Assembly: GCA_023151315.1 (NCBI GenBank)
Contig: JAKLJE010000009.1
Coordinates: 1 to 64,000, forward strand
Source of the DNA: Bacteroidia bacterium
GTDB taxonomy: Bacteria; Bacteroidota; Bacteroidia; Palsa-965
Reading direction: 5' to 3'
DNA: 64,000 nt
Part shown: one piece after another, positions 17,632 through 27,186 of the stretch
How positions within the stretch are numbered: position 1 is the first letter of the stretch
Layout of the letters: every line of letters starts with the position of its first letter
The notes under the pieces: generated by a model
The model's input: only the letters and a program-made list of their open reading frames with translations
Told to the model about the DNA's origin: nothing
The model's database searches: none
Translations under genes and position numbers: made by a program

Positions 17632-18899
17632 CCCTTGGTTTGATTAGAATTACTGTTGTTCAAAGCTGTGATCGAGTAATCGGTTTGATTCAGAATCACA
17701 CCACTGCGCAGATTAACGATCCTGTCATTGATCTCACCCGCTGCTGCTTCCGATATTTCGAAAAACACCTGATTGTCCACATAATGAAAAGTAACTTCGT
17801 TATTGGACAATCCGATCACCAGACGATAACTCCCCGGAGCCATGTGAACATCATTCAACTGAAACTTCACTACGTATTCGCCGGGAGTGATTCTCTGTGG
17901 CGCGGTCCATATAGTACGGAAAGGCATTTCCATCATTGTGACCATGCCCAGAGCAGCAATGAAATGTTCCACTTCCCTGTTGATGCGTATCGTTACTTCA
18001 ACGGAAAAATCGGATGTTACAGGAATTTCAGAAGCCGCATCTCCACGATGATCGCGTATTACAATCGACTTAACAAATCCTGCGCGATCCGCAGCATCAT
18101 CAGGCATTTCTATTTCGAATGATGATTTCGACGCAGCATTCAGTTCAAGATATCCGCGAATCACTGCGTTCATATCGCCTTGCATGGCGATCTTTCCTTT
18201 GCTGAGTAAAATCCCGCGATTGCAAAGACGTTGAACCGCTTCCATGTTGTGAGAAACAAAAAGAATGGTCCTTCCTTCACCTGCAACTTCTTTCATCCTT
18301 CCCAAACATTTTCTCTGAAACGCAGCATCACCAACAGCAAGCACTTCGTCGACTACGAGAACTTCGGGTTCCAGATGCGCTGCAACTGCAAACGCAAGTC
18401 GTACATACATTCCGGAAGAATAACGCTTGACCGGAGTATCCAGAAACTTCTCAACTTCTGCGAACGCAACGATTTCATCAAACTTTCGTTGTATTTCATT
18501 GCGCGACATTCCCAGAATGGAACCATTGAGAAAAATATTCTCCCGACCGGTAAGTTCCGGATGAAAACCAGTTCCTACTTCGAGTAAACTTGCGAGTCGA
18601 CCTTCTATTGTAATTCGTCCTTTGGTTGGCGCGATAATTCTGCTGAGAATTTTAAGCAACGTAGACTTGCCTGCACCGTTTCTGCCAACAATGCCAACGC
18701 GATCACCGGCTTGAACTTCGAAGGAAACATCATCGAGTGCCAGAAATGATTCCTTCCGGTCTCTCGCAAGCTGACCTTTTGATACAGAACGTAAGCGATC
18801 AACGATTACATCTCTCAAGGCAGTATAATTTCCGGCCTGAGCCTTTCTGAGGAAAAACTCTTTCGAGACGTGTTCAGCTTTGATGACCGTGTTTCCCAT
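17628..18899 (-). CDS. wzt: Wzt-like ABC transporter ATP-binding protein with C-terminal glycan-binding domain
   Basis: A 423-residue protein. Residues 1-250 are the ATPase, with Walker A 'GRNGAGKST' (about 72-80), ABC signature 'YSSGMYVRLAFAVAAH' (about 158-173), Walker B 'EVLVVDEVLAVGD' and the H-loop 'FVSHNMEA'. Residues from about 270 form an extra beta-rich domain like the Wzt C-terminal domain, which in known systems binds the finished, end-capped O-chain before export. This fits export of a complete polysaccharide across the inner membrane. The partner permease gene ends four bases upstream. Confidence 0.93.
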   Translation of the reverse strand: MGNTVIKAEHVSKEFFLRKAQAGNYTALRDVIVDRLRSVSKGQLARDRKESFLALDDVSFEVQAGDRVGIVGRNGAGKSTLLKILSRIIAPTKGRITIEGRLASLLEVGTGFHPELTGRENIFLNGSILGMSRNEIQRKFDEIVAFAEVEKFLDTPVKRYSSGMYVRLAFAVAAHLEPEVLVVDEVLAVGDAAFQRKCLGRMKEVAGEGRTILFVSHNMEAVQRLCNRGILLSKGKIAMQGDMNAVIRGYLELNAASKSSFEIEMPDDAADRAGFVKSIVIRDHRGDAASEIPVTSDFSVEVTIRINREVEHFIAALGMVTMMEMPFRTIWTAPQRITPGEYVVKFQLNDVHMAPGSYRLVIGLSNNEVTFHYVDNQVFFEISEAAAGEINDRIVNLRSGVILNQTDYSITALNNSNSNQTKG

Positions 18900-18903
18900 G
18901 ATT

Positions 18904-19743
18904 TTAAATAATATCAGCGAAACCGCGTTCCGTTTTTCTGAAATACCAAACGCCGATTACAAGCAGTACAACTGAAGAGCTCAACGAAATCATCAATCCT
19001 ATCTGATTTACAATCCATTGTTCTCCGAGAAGGCAAAAGCGAAAACCGTCTATAACCGCAACCATTGGATTCAGGGAATACAATCCTTTTACGAAATCAG
19101 GAATCGTAGCACTGCCGTAAATCTCATTGCTGTTAATTGCAATGGGCGAAACAAACAATCCGAGTTGTACCACAAACGGAACGACGTAACGGAAGTCGCG
19201 ATACTTAACATTAAGTGCTGCGAGAAAAAGTCCTAATCCCAATGATGCGAACAGCGTCAGCAGCACAAACAAAGGCAGAAAAAATACTTCTGTACCCGGA
19301 ATCTGCCCGAAGTATATCATCAACGAAGCGAGAATTATCAATGAAATTGCAAAGTCGGCAAGGCAAACCATTATTGTACTTACCGGAATAATGATTCTCG
19401 GGAAATAAACTTTTGTGATCAGATTTGAATTGGCAATGAGTGATGAACTCGATTCACTTAATGATGAGGAGAACAATTGCCAGGGAATTGTTGCCACCGT
19501 TACGCTTATGATTGCAGCACTGACATCAACGTCTTCTGAAAGAAACGCTCGAAAAAAACTGAACACCACAATTGTAAGCAACGGTCGTATTACAGCCCAT
19601 GCAACACCGATTACAGTTTGCTTGTAACGCACAAGCAAATCACGCCACGCCAGAAAACTGAAAAGCCCCCGGTATTCCCAGAGGTCTCGCCAGTAACCAC
19701 TTTCAGCGTGGTTAGCATCGATTATAGTTTTGGGTCTGCCCAT
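18904..19743 (-). CDS. wzm: Wzm-like ABC polysaccharide exporter permease
   Basis: A 279-residue ABC-2 type permease with an N-terminal cytoplasmic helix ('YWRDLWEYRGLFSFLAWRDLLVRYKQT') and six membrane helices, the classic Wzm/TagG/KpsM design. The 'WRDL.VRYKQTVIGVAWAVIRPLL' block is the family hallmark. It pairs with the Wzt gene just downstream to form the polysaccharide exporter. It is the first gene of the minus-strand cluster. A 9-bp hairpin lies 13 bases before its ATG, and RNase Y is only 45 bases upstream. Confidence 0.93.
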   Translation of the reverse strand: MGRPKTIIDANHAESGYWRDLWEYRGLFSFLAWRDLLVRYKQTVIGVAWAVIRPLLTIVVFSFFRAFLSEDVDVSAAIISVTVATIPWQLFSSSLSESSSSLIANSNLITKVYFPRIIIPVSTIMVCLADFAISLIILASLMIYFGQIPGTEVFFLPLFVLLTLFASLGLGLFLAALNVKYRDFRYVVPFVVQLGLFVSPIAINSNEIYGSATIPDFVKGLYSLNPMVAVIDGFRFCLLGEQWIVNQIGLMISLSSSVVLLVIGVWYFRKTERGFADII

Positions 19744-19756
19744 GTATAAATGCAGT

Positions 19757-19780
19757 GATTGCCGGAATAAACCGGCAATC
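19757..19780 (-). other. Hairpin between RNase Y gene and the polysaccharide cluster
   Basis: Perfect 9-bp stem (19757-19765 with 19772-19780) and a 6-base loop. On the minus strand it follows the rny stop by eight bases and has no T-run after it, so it is a weak terminator candidate at best. It could act as a processing site or affect translation of wzm, whose ATG is 13 bases downstream. Confidence 0.4.
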
Positions 19781-19788
19781 GTTCTGTT

Positions 19789-21333
19789 TTATTTAGCGTA
19801 ACCTACTGCTCTTGTTTCGCGGATCACAGTAACCTTCACCTGACCCGGATAGGTCATCTCGTTCTGGATCTTCTGCGAAATATCAAATGCAAGTTTTTCT
19901 GCGTCCTTGTCTGTTACTTTCTCAGAAGCAACAATCACACGCAATTCACGACCGGCCTGAATTGCATATGTTTTATCAACGCCCTGATAAGAAAGCGCCA
20001 ATGCTTCCAGATCTTTCAAACGCTTGATATACTGCTCCACGATTTCGCGGCGAGCACCGGGACGAGCACCTGAGATTGCATCACATACCTGAACGATCGG
20101 AGAATACAATGAAGTCATTTCGATTTCATCGTGGTGCGCACCGATTGCATTGCATACTTCAGGTTTCTCTTTGAATTTCTCAGCGAGTTTCATACCCAAA
20201 ATTGCGTGTGGCAATTCCGGCTCATCATCAGGCACTTTGCCGATATCGTGTAAGAGGCCAGCACGTTTTGCAACTTTCGGATTCAATCCGAGCTCCGTTG
20301 CCATGATCGCACACAGATTCGCAACTTCACGTGAGTGCTGTAACAGGTTTTGTCCGTAAGAGGAACGGTATTTCATACGACCGATCATGCGGATCAATTC
20401 AGGATGCAATCCGTGAATACCGAGATCGATTGTAGTACGTTTTCCGGTTTCAACGATTTCGTCTTCCACCTGCTTCTTCACTTTCTCCACAACTTCTTCG
20501 ATGCGTGCAGGATGGATACGACCGTCAGTCACCAGCTGGTGCAATGCCAGTCGGGCAATTTCACGACGCACAGGATCAAATCCGGAAAGGATGATTGCCT
20601 CAGGAGTGTCGTCAACTACAATTTCAATTCCGGTTGCTGCTTCGAGAGCACGGATGTTACGTCCTTCACGACCGATGATTCTTCCCTTCATTTCATCACC
20701 TTCAATGTGGAAGATGGAAACGGAATTTTCAATAGCATGTTCAGTAGCAACGCGCTGAATCGTTTGAATAACGATGCGTTTGGCTTCCTTGTTTGCGGTC
20801 ATCTTCGCTTCGTCCATCATTTCCTTGATGTACGACATGGAATCTGTTTTAGCTTCCGCTTTCAAAGATTCAATCAGTTGAGCTTTGGCATCGTCGGCAG
20901 AAATTCCAGCCATTGTCTCAAGCTGTTCAACCTGCTTGCGGTGCAATTTGTCAATTTCTTCCTGACGCACTTTGATCATATCGATCTGATGTTCGAGATC
21001 TTTCTTGCGCTTATCAAACTCGTTTTCCTTGCGCTTCACTTCTTCCATTTTCTGGTTGAGTGTGCCTTCTTTCTGTTTGATACGGTTCTCCGATTGAGCG
21101 AGCTGATTGTTTTTCTCACTTACGGCTTTTTCATGTTCCTGTTTCAGCTGGAGGAATTTCTCTTTTGCCTGCAGCAACTTTTCCTTCTTGATCGCCTCGC
21201 CTTCGGTTTCAGCTTGTTTCAGTTTATCTGCAGCTTTGCGTTCGATTGCATTGCGCAGGACAGTAGCTGTAATGAGGACGCCAACGAGAAGAGCAGCAAC
21301 ACCGATAATGATGTAAATTACAATTGGTGGCAT
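19789..21333 (-). CDS. rny: Ribonuclease Y
   Basis: A 514-residue endoribonuclease that starts mRNA decay. The layout is canonical: an N-terminal membrane helix (residues 4-25), a long charged coiled coil (about 30-190), a KH RNA-binding domain ('[22 protein letters not shown]', about 215-270) and an HD metal-phosphohydrolase domain with 'LLHDIGKV' (about residue 360) and 'AHHDEIE'. Length matches family norms (about 510-520). The upstream gene is zapA in the same direction, with 109 bases between them. The following polysaccharide cluster starts 45 bases after the stop. Confidence 0.97.
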   Translation of the reverse strand: MPPIVIYIIIGVAALLVGVLITATVLRNAIERKAADKLKQAETEGEAIKKEKLLQAKEKFLQLKQEHEKAVSEKNNQLAQSENRIKQKEGTLNQKMEEVKRKENEFDKRKKDLEHQIDMIKVRQEEIDKLHRKQVEQLETMAGISADDAKAQLIESLKAEAKTDSMSYIKEMMDEAKMTANKEAKRIVIQTIQRVATEHAIENSVSIFHIEGDEMKGRIIGREGRNIRALEAATGIEIVVDDTPEAIILSGFDPVRREIARLALHQLVTDGRIHPARIEEVVEKVKKQVEDEIVETGKRTTIDLGIHGLHPELIRMIGRMKYRSSYGQNLLQHSREVANLCAIMATELGLNPKVAKRAGLLHDIGKVPDDEPELPHAILGMKLAEKFKEKPEVCNAIGAHHDEIEMTSLYSPIVQVCDAISGARPGARREIVEQYIKRLKDLEALALSYQGVDKTYAIQAGRELRVIVASEKVTDKDAEKLAFDISQKIQNEMTYPGQVKVTVIRETRAVGYAK

Positions 21334-21442
21334 AATCCTGTTCTGTTTATTAAAGCGTTAAACAAAAATCCGCTTTCCAACCCGAGTGCAGGAGCAGGTG
21401 CCGATGAAATCGTTAACAGGGAATTGCTGATAACCGCAGTGC

Positions 21443-21748
21443 TTACGCAGCTACGACTTTACCCGAGAGGCCTTCTTCCAGTAACCGGTCGATTTTATTG
21501 AGATTATTCAGAAGACTTTCCTGATTTTCAATAGATCCGGACTTACTTTCAAGATATTGAGATGCGAACTGCAAAGCCACCATAGCAAGCAGGTCCTGCT
21601 TGTCTTTCACCAGATATGTTTTCTCCAGGTGCTCAACGCGATCATTGATCAGCTTAGCCGCTTCATTAACACGAACCTCTTCGGCTGCGTTGACGGTAAG
21701 CGGATAAGATCGTCCGCTGATGGTTACTTTGATAGACTTTTCGCTCAT
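21443..21748 (-). CDS. zapA: Cell division protein ZapA
   Basis: A 101-residue ZapA, which binds FtsZ and promotes its bundling at mid-cell. The N-terminal head has 'IKVTISGRSYPLTVNAAEEVRVNEAAKLIN', matching the ZapA fold, and the C-terminal half is a coiled coil. The start was placed at the ATG at 21748 ('MSEKSIKV'), not the upstream in-frame TTG at 21769. It sits in the common Bacteroidota order coiled-coil protein - zapA - rny, all on the minus strand. Confidence 0.9.
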   Translation of the reverse strand: MSEKSIKVTISGRSYPLTVNAAEEVRVNEAAKLINDRVEHLEKTYLVKDKQDLLAMVALQFASQYLESKSGSIENQESLLNNLNKIDRLLEEGLSGKVVAA

Positions 21749-21797
21749 TTCCAATTTTAACCGGCACAAACCGGTGGCTCTTTCTTTAACGGGTCAA

Positions 21798-22091
21798 CTA
21801 CCTGTTGAGTAGTGCAATACACTTGTCGATTTCACGCACCAACTCGTTTATTCTGAGTTTTAAAGCAAGATTCGATTCACTATCACCTGAAACGGCGCGC
21901 GCAATTCTGAGATTTTTGTACTGATCTTCCAGAACTTTGTTTGCCGACTCAAGTTCTTCTACCCTGTTTTTCAATTGGTTAACCAGCGTCTTCAACCGCT
22001 CGTTCTCCTTTTGCCGGGCTTCCAGCAAATGTAGCACTTTTTCGGTCTTTTTGACCAGACCATCGGAGAGCTGAACGGGGGATTTTGACAC
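21798..22091 (-). CDS. Small coiled-coil protein upstream of ZapA
   Basis: A 97-residue, highly charged protein that is almost all coiled coil: leucines recur at heptad spacing from about residue 15 to 50 and again near the end ('LALKLRINELVREIDKCIALL'). No signal peptide or membrane helix. It lies 49 bases upstream of zapA on the same strand, a frequent Bacteroidota arrangement. A role in division, similar in shape to ZapB, is plausible from context but not shown by sequence. Confidence 0.75.
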   Translation of the reverse strand: MSKSPVQLSDGLVKKTEKVLHLLEARQKENERLKTLVNQLKNRVEELESANKVLEDQYKNLRIARAVSGDSESNLALKLRINELVREIDKCIALLNR

Positions 22092-22278
22092 TTTTTACCG
22101 CTTTTTACAGGATTTGCTAAGATAGGAGGATTTCCAATTGAACGGAAGCCGGAAAAGAGCAATGCAGTTGTATACACAAAACCATTAACTGTATGGTCAG
22201 AACGGTTAACCGAGAATTGAATCCGTTTTTAAAATCACGGTGCAGGAACTTTGTCCGATGAAGAATAATTCTCAGACC

Positions 22279-24450
22279 ATGAAAAAGTTAAAACACCTCT
22301 ACGTTTCACTAGTCTTATTAAGTGCTACCGGATTAGTTCAGGCACAAAACACTCTTTCCGAAGCGTTTTCTATTGGAGGCGTCGGAACCGAATACGAGGG
22401 AATATGTGCACCAAGTTCGAACGGTTATATCGCACTTTGCGGATCATCGAACAGCCCGACTTTTGATGCCGACCCGGGAGCGGGAACAACATTAATAAAC
22501 AATCAAGGATCCGAAGATGCTTTTTTATCTCTTTATGACATATTGGGTAATCATCAATGGACCGTACAAATCGGTGCAGCAGGCACACAGCGAATTATGG
22601 ATGTTGTTTGCGGGCCGAATGAAATTTATGTTTGCGGCTATTATCAAAACACGGTTGACTTCGATCCCACTTCAGGAGTTTCCAATTTAACTGGATCGCC
22701 ATCTCAGTTCTCCGGTTTTATAGCGCGTTACAACCCGGTTGGCACTTTGGATTGGGTAAAAGGTTTCTCTGCTAACTCCCGTGTTTACGGTTTGAATGTG
22801 AATTCCAACAATGGCATTTCACTTGTCGGTCAATACTCCGGCACCAACGATCTGGATCCGGGAGCAGGCACTTCTTTGATTACATCGAACGGTGGAGCAG
22901 ATTGCTTTTACGTTGAACTGGATCGAACCAATGGAAATTTCATTCGCGGCTTAGGCTTCGGAGGATCTGCTCTTGATCGTGCCATGGCCGTTTCTGAAGT
23001 CGGAAACAATATTGTTATTTCCGGTGGATATGCGGACACTGTAGATTTCGATCCGGGTGCGTCTCAATACCTTGTTCCATCGCAAGGAACGCAAACCGGT
23101 TTTGTACTCTGCCTGGACAACAATCTGAACTTCAATTGGGTTTACACAACACCATATTCATTGTCAGAAATTACAAACCTGCAAAGAAGTGCGTCAGGAA
23201 ATGAAATCTTTGCTGCTGCTGATCAGCTGCTGTTGAAATTCGATGTGAACGGGACCAGGCTCATGAATCACTTTTCCAATGCCATAATCCGAGCTCTGTC
23301 TTTGACTCCGTCCGGCGAACTGGCAACCGCGGGAGTTTGTCCCGGTGGAATGGATATGGATCCGGGTCCGAATATGATCATGCGAAATGGACAGAGTATG
23401 TACATCGCCGAATACAATGACACCACAATACAATTTGTGAAATTTATTCCGGGCACGGCATTACCTTCTTCTTTGTGTTACTTGCCAATGTCATACGGCG
23501 TAGTATTATCCGGCTTGTTCACCGACACAATGGATTTCAATCCTTCTTCACCTGTAGATACGCTTACTTCTGCATCACCCGCAGTGGCGGATCTCTTTCT
23601 TTCTTACTACGGCAGTTGCTCAACGGCTTACGAAACCTATAGCATGAATCTATGTCCCGGCGACACCCTTGCAATGAACGGGCTGCATTATATTGCAACT
23701 GAATTTATCGCTGGTTCTCCGCAGTTGGTTTGCATCGAATTGAATCAGGCATATAACACAACTGAAACATTTCTGTGGAATCAGAACGCTGAAAGCGGTT
23801 GCGATACCATGCACACTGTAACGCTTACGGCTCAGCCAATAAGAATTACCAATCAAACATTCACACTGTGCCAAGGCAATTCTGTAACTGTCGGGAACAA
23901 TGTTTACAGCACATCAGGAACATATCAGGACATCTTTACATCTGTAGCAGGATGCGACAGTACAGTGAACACTACTGTCGTTATAACACCTGTTGATACG
24001 AATCTTACACAAACAGCGACAGCTCTTAGTTCCGCCAACACCAACGCCACGTTTCAATGGATTGATTGCAGCACAGGTCAGATCATTGCAGGAGCAACGA
24101 CGAACTCATTTACTCCGACAGTAAACGGAAGCTACGCCTGTATTCTGGTTGAAAACGGATGTACTGACACCTCGGGATGTTATCAGTTTACAGAAGTAGG
24201 CATAAGCGAATACAATTCCGGATTCACGATGACATTATCTCCGAACCCTGCATCAGATTATATCAGCATCACTTGCAGTATATCCGTTGAGAGAATTGAA
24301 GTACGGGATGCTACCGGCAGAATCGTATTAAAAGAAAATGCGAACGGTAATATTAATCTGATTGACACTTCTGTTTTATCTGCCGGTTTCTACACTATAA
24401 CCGCAATCGGAAAACACGGAAGCACAAACAGTAAATTTCAAAAACAATAA
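22279..24450 (+). CDS. T9SS type A cargo protein with DxDPG-type repeats
   Basis: A 723-residue secreted protein. It has an N-terminal signal peptide ('KKLKHLYVSLVLLSATGLVQA'), six or so spaced motifs of the DFDPG/DLDPG/DMDPG/DFNPS kind through residues 50-430 that suggest a propeller-like repeat domain, a cysteine-rich middle and a C-terminal sorting domain ('LSPNPASDYISI...GFYTITAIGKHGSTNSKFQKQ') of T9SS type A. It is therefore exported across the outer membrane and probably attached to the surface. The start at 22279 puts the signal peptide at the N-terminus; ATG codons at 22258 and an upstream CTG-like extension remain possible. A near -7 box (GAACTTTG) ends at 22253. Function unknown. 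Confidence 0.85.
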   Translation: MKKLKHLYVSLVLLSATGLVQAQNTLSEAFSIGGVGTEYEGICAPSSNGYIALCGSSNSPTFDADPGAGTTLINNQGSEDAFLSLYDILGNHQWTVQIGAAGTQRIMDVVCGPNEIYVCGYYQNTVDFDPTSGVSNLTGSPSQFSGFIARYNPVGTLDWVKGFSANSRVYGLNVNSNNGISLVGQYSGTNDLDPGAGTSLITSNGGADCFYVELDRTNGNFIRGLGFGGSALDRAMAVSEVGNNIVISGGYADTVDFDPGASQYLVPSQGTQTGFVLCLDNNLNFNWVYTTPYSLSEITNLQRSASGNEIFAAADQLLLKFDVNGTRLMNHFSNAIIRALSLTPSGELATAGVCPGGMDMDPGPNMIMRNGQSMYIAEYNDTTIQFVKFIPGTALPSSLCYLPMSYGVVLSGLFTDTMDFNPSSPVDTLTSASPAVADLFLSYYGSCSTAYETYSMNLCPGDTLAMNGLHYIATEFIAGSPQLVCIELNQAYNTTETFLWNQNAESGCDTMHTVTLTAQPIRITNQTFTLCQGNSVTVGNNVYSTSGTYQDIFTSVAGCDSTVNTTVVITPVDTNLTQTATALSSANTNATFQWIDCSTGQIIAGATTNSFTPTVNGSYACILVENGCTDTSGCYQFTEVGISEYNSGFTMTLSPNPASDYISITCSISVERIEVRDATGRIVLKENANGNINLIDTSVLSAGFYTITAIGKHGSTNSKFQKQ

Positions 24451-24455
24451 TCCCC

Positions 24456-24493
24456 ACGGGCGAAGTTTTCAGGACCTTCGCCCGTTAATTCTT
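24456..24493 (+). terminator. Hairpin terminator after T9SS cargo gene
   Basis: Perfect 10-bp GC-rich stem (24456-24465 with 24476-24485) six bases after the stop codon, followed by a T-rich stretch TAATTCTTAATTT. Confidence 0.7.
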
Positions 24494-24506
24494 AATTTCG
24501 ATTCTG

Positions 24507-26426
24507 ATGGCCTCTACTACATTTAGAATCCGGGCACTTGGCACATTGTTGCTGATATGTATCAGCAACATAATGTGTGCGCAAATCGACAGTCTTAAAA
24601 AAGCAGCGACCGGAAATAACGACAGCTTGGCAACCGATGCATTATTGCAAATCGGCAAATTCTATTTCACGTCAGCAGGGAACATTGACAGTCTTAAATT
24701 TTACAGTAATGCGGCTCTTAAACGTGCAGAAAAATCAGGCAATAAAACCCAGATCTATCAATCGAATCGTCAACTGGCAGCGGGTTATGTAACAGCCAAT
24801 GACACTTCCAATGCATTCAGACATTTACGTGCTTCAATCAATACAGCTACTGCATTGCAGGACAATAAAAAAATTGCAGATATTCTGCATGTGTATGCTG
24901 CTCTGTATGGCAACAACAATATGGAGGATTCCGCATTGGCCTGTTTCGTGCGCGAAGCTGATTATGCGTTGAAATCCGAATACTATAATGCGCTTGGAAT
25001 TGCATATTCTTCCATCGGACAGATTTACAGAGGCAGAGGCGATCACGACAGAGCATTATTCTATCATCGCAAGGCGCTGGCAATTGTTGATCAAATGGAA
25101 ACAACAAACATGGGCAACATCATCCAGGTTTATGTTACCAGCTCGCAAGGTTATCTGATGGCAGGAAGTGAAAGAAACAGCAAAATGCTGCTTGATTCTG
25201 CACGCATTCTCGCGGACAGCGTACTTGCTTTATCGCAACGTTTTAATCGACTGCCTCCGCAGGCAAGTGCATATTTCGTCTTCGCCAACTACGAGAGAAT
25301 TCGCGGTAACTACGAGGCAGCAATCACCTACACAAATAAAGCGTTGCAACTGAAACGCTTCCTTGTCCCTTCTACTGTTTTCCTCTTGTATTGCGATCGG
25401 GCATTGGCTGAAGCACATTTGGGAAATAAACAGGTTTCAGAATTGTATCTGGACTCTGCTTCTGGTTCCCCCGCATTGAAAGAGTTGTATTACCGGAATC
25501 ACATTCACGAAGTTTCCTGGCAGGTAAATAAGTTAAACGGCAACACTGCGGAAGCATTGGAGGCGCATGAACAATTATTGAAAACACAGGATAGTTTGAA
25601 AAGCATTGAGCAAATAGAAGCAATTACGTCAATAGAACAGAAATTCAACAAAGCAGAGAATGAGCGGGAAATTCTGCGACTTGCTCATGAACAGGAAGTA
25701 GCATCGCTTAATATCCGTTTACTTATTACAATCTCAATTGGGTTGGCCATTCTAGCATTGGCGGTGTTCCTTATTTTCCGCCAGCGGGCCTTACGTGAAA
25801 AACAGCATACACTCGTAATTGAACAGCGATTGAACAGAGCCCGAATGGATCCGCATTTTCTGTTCAACACTTTCACAGCGTTGCAGAGTTATATTCTGCG
25901 CGAAAAAGATCCGATCAAGGCGGCGGGCTTTCTTTCTGAATACGCGCTTATAATGCGACAAACGCTGGAAAGTACGTACGAAGAATTAATCCCGCTTGAA
26001 GATGAAATTTCCTACCTCAACAAATACCTCTCTTTGCAGCAAATGCGCACTGGCGGTAAATTTGATTTCGATGTTCAATGCGATGATCAAACGGATCCGT
26101 TTGAATTGCAATTGCCCGGAATGATTATTCAACCGTTCATTGAAAACTCTGTTGAACATGGATTCAAAGACATTGATTATAAGGGACAGATTACCGTGGA
26201 ATTCAAATCAGCCAATAACGCTTTGACGATAAAAATTACTGACAACGGCAAAGGCATATCAGAAGGTGAAAAATCGAAAGCATATCCTTCGCGCGCTACC
26301 GGAATCACCCGCGACCGACTCGAGCTCCTGAACCGGAAATACAAAACTTCAGCTAATTATACTGTGCAGGCAAACCCGAATGGAAGCGGCACTCAGATAG
26401 TAATTCACTTACCCGCACTCAAATGA
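24507..26426 (+). CDS. LytS-type sensor histidine kinase with TPR sensor region
   Basis: A 639-residue membrane kinase. After a signal-like N-terminus, residues 30-370 form TPR-like helical repeats outside the cytoplasm ('YYNALGIAYSSIGQIYRGRGDHDRALFYHRKAL' is one unit). A coiled stretch and one membrane helix (about 405-425) follow, then a His_kinase (PF06580-type) domain with the phosphoacceptor in 'MDPHFLFNTF' (His450) and a HATPase with 'IENSVEHGF' and 'ITDNGKGIS'. This is the common Bacteroidota TPR-LytS design. Its last four bases overlap the response-regulator gene, so the two form a two-component system. The signal is unknown. Confidence 0.93.
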   Translation: MASTTFRIRALGTLLLICISNIMCAQIDSLKKAATGNNDSLATDALLQIGKFYFTSAGNIDSLKFYSNAALKRAEKSGNKTQIYQSNRQLAAGYVTANDTSNAFRHLRASINTATALQDNKKIADILHVYAALYGNNNMEDSALACFVREADYALKSEYYNALGIAYSSIGQIYRGRGDHDRALFYHRKALAIVDQMETTNMGNIIQVYVTSSQGYLMAGSERNSKMLLDSARILADSVLALSQRFNRLPPQASAYFVFANYERIRGNYEAAITYTNKALQLKRFLVPSTVFLLYCDRALAEAHLGNKQVSELYLDSASGSPALKELYYRNHIHEVSWQVNKLNGNTAEALEAHEQLLKTQDSLKSIEQIEAITSIEQKFNKAENEREILRLAHEQEVASLNIRLLITISIGLAILALAVFLIFRQRALREKQHTLVIEQRLNRARMDPHFLFNTFTALQSYILREKDPIKAAGFLSEYALIMRQTLESTYEELIPLEDEISYLNKYLSLQQMRTGGKFDFDVQCDDQTDPFELQLPGMIIQPFIENSVEHGFKDIDYKGQITVEFKSANNALTIKITDNGKGISEGEKSKAYPSRATGITRDRLELLNRKYKTSANYTVQANPNGSGTQIVIHLPALK

Positions 26427-27169
26427 AAATTCTCATCATCGATAATGAAGAACCGATTCGCTCTGTACTGCGTCAACAGTTGATCGCACTATGCCCTAAT
26501 GTTACTTCTCTCACTGAAGCAACCGGAGTTGAAGATGGTCTGCAGAAAATTCGACAAGTTGAACCTGATCTCGTATATCTTGATGTTGAGATGGACGATG
26601 GCACCGGATTTGATTTGCTTGCGAAAGCAGGAGAAGTCAACTTTCAATTGGTGTTTATTACGGCGCATAACAAATATGCAGTGGAAGCTTTCCGACTCAG
26701 TGCAATTGATTTTCTCCTGAAGCCTTTCGTGCAATCTGATATTATAAGAAGTATCGATCGCGCAAGGGATAAAATAAAATCACAGGATCTCGCAAAACAG
26801 ATTCAGATTCTCCAGGAAAGTTTGGGTACTCTGAAAAGCATTGATAAGAAAATTGTACTTCGCGACAGCGATTCGCTGCACTTCATCAATGTGAGTGATA
26901 TTATACGATGTGAAGCCGATGGAGCCTATACGCGATTTGTAATTTCAGGTGCGAAAGAATTACTCATCTCAAAAGGATTGAAAGAATACGAAGAAATGCT
27001 TACGCCGTTCAACTTTATAAGAGTACATCATTCGCATTTAATCAACCTGCGACAAATTCTACGCTTTGACAAAGGTGATGGTGGCATTCTGATTATGGCC
27101 AATAAAGACAGTGTGCCTGTTTCTCAGCGTAAACGGGAAAGTTTGCTGGAGATATTGAATCAGCTTTGA
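26423..27169 (+). CDS. LytTR-family response regulator
   Basis: A 248-residue regulator. The receiver domain (1-120) has the acidic pair near residue 8, the phosphoacceptor Asp54 in 'LVYLDVEMDDG', a Thr in 'VFITAHNKYAVEAF' and the Lys in 'LLKPF'. The C-terminal LytTR DNA-binding domain (about 145-248) contains 'IIRCEADGAYTRFVI' and 'FIRVHHSHLINLRQILRF'. It is coupled by a four-base overlap to the TPR-LytS kinase and presumably binds direct repeats upstream of target genes. No target site could be assigned here. Confidence 0.95.
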   Translation: MKILIIDNEEPIRSVLRQQLIALCPNVTSLTEATGVEDGLQKIRQVEPDLVYLDVEMDDGTGFDLLAKAGEVNFQLVFITAHNKYAVEAFRLSAIDFLLKPFVQSDIIRSIDRARDKIKSQDLAKQIQILQESLGTLKSIDKKIVLRDSDSLHFINVSDIIRCEADGAYTRFVISGAKELLISKGLKEYEEMLTPFNFIRVHHSHLINLRQILRFDKGDGGILIMANKDSVPVSQRKRESLLEILNQL

Positions 27170-27186
27170 TGCAATAGAATTACAAA

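Noticed and set aside
20350-21501. A 383-codon plus-strand ORF
   Set aside because: It is fully antisense to rny and zapA, whose protein families are certain; its composition (Phe/Cys/Leu-rich) is typical of a shadow frame.
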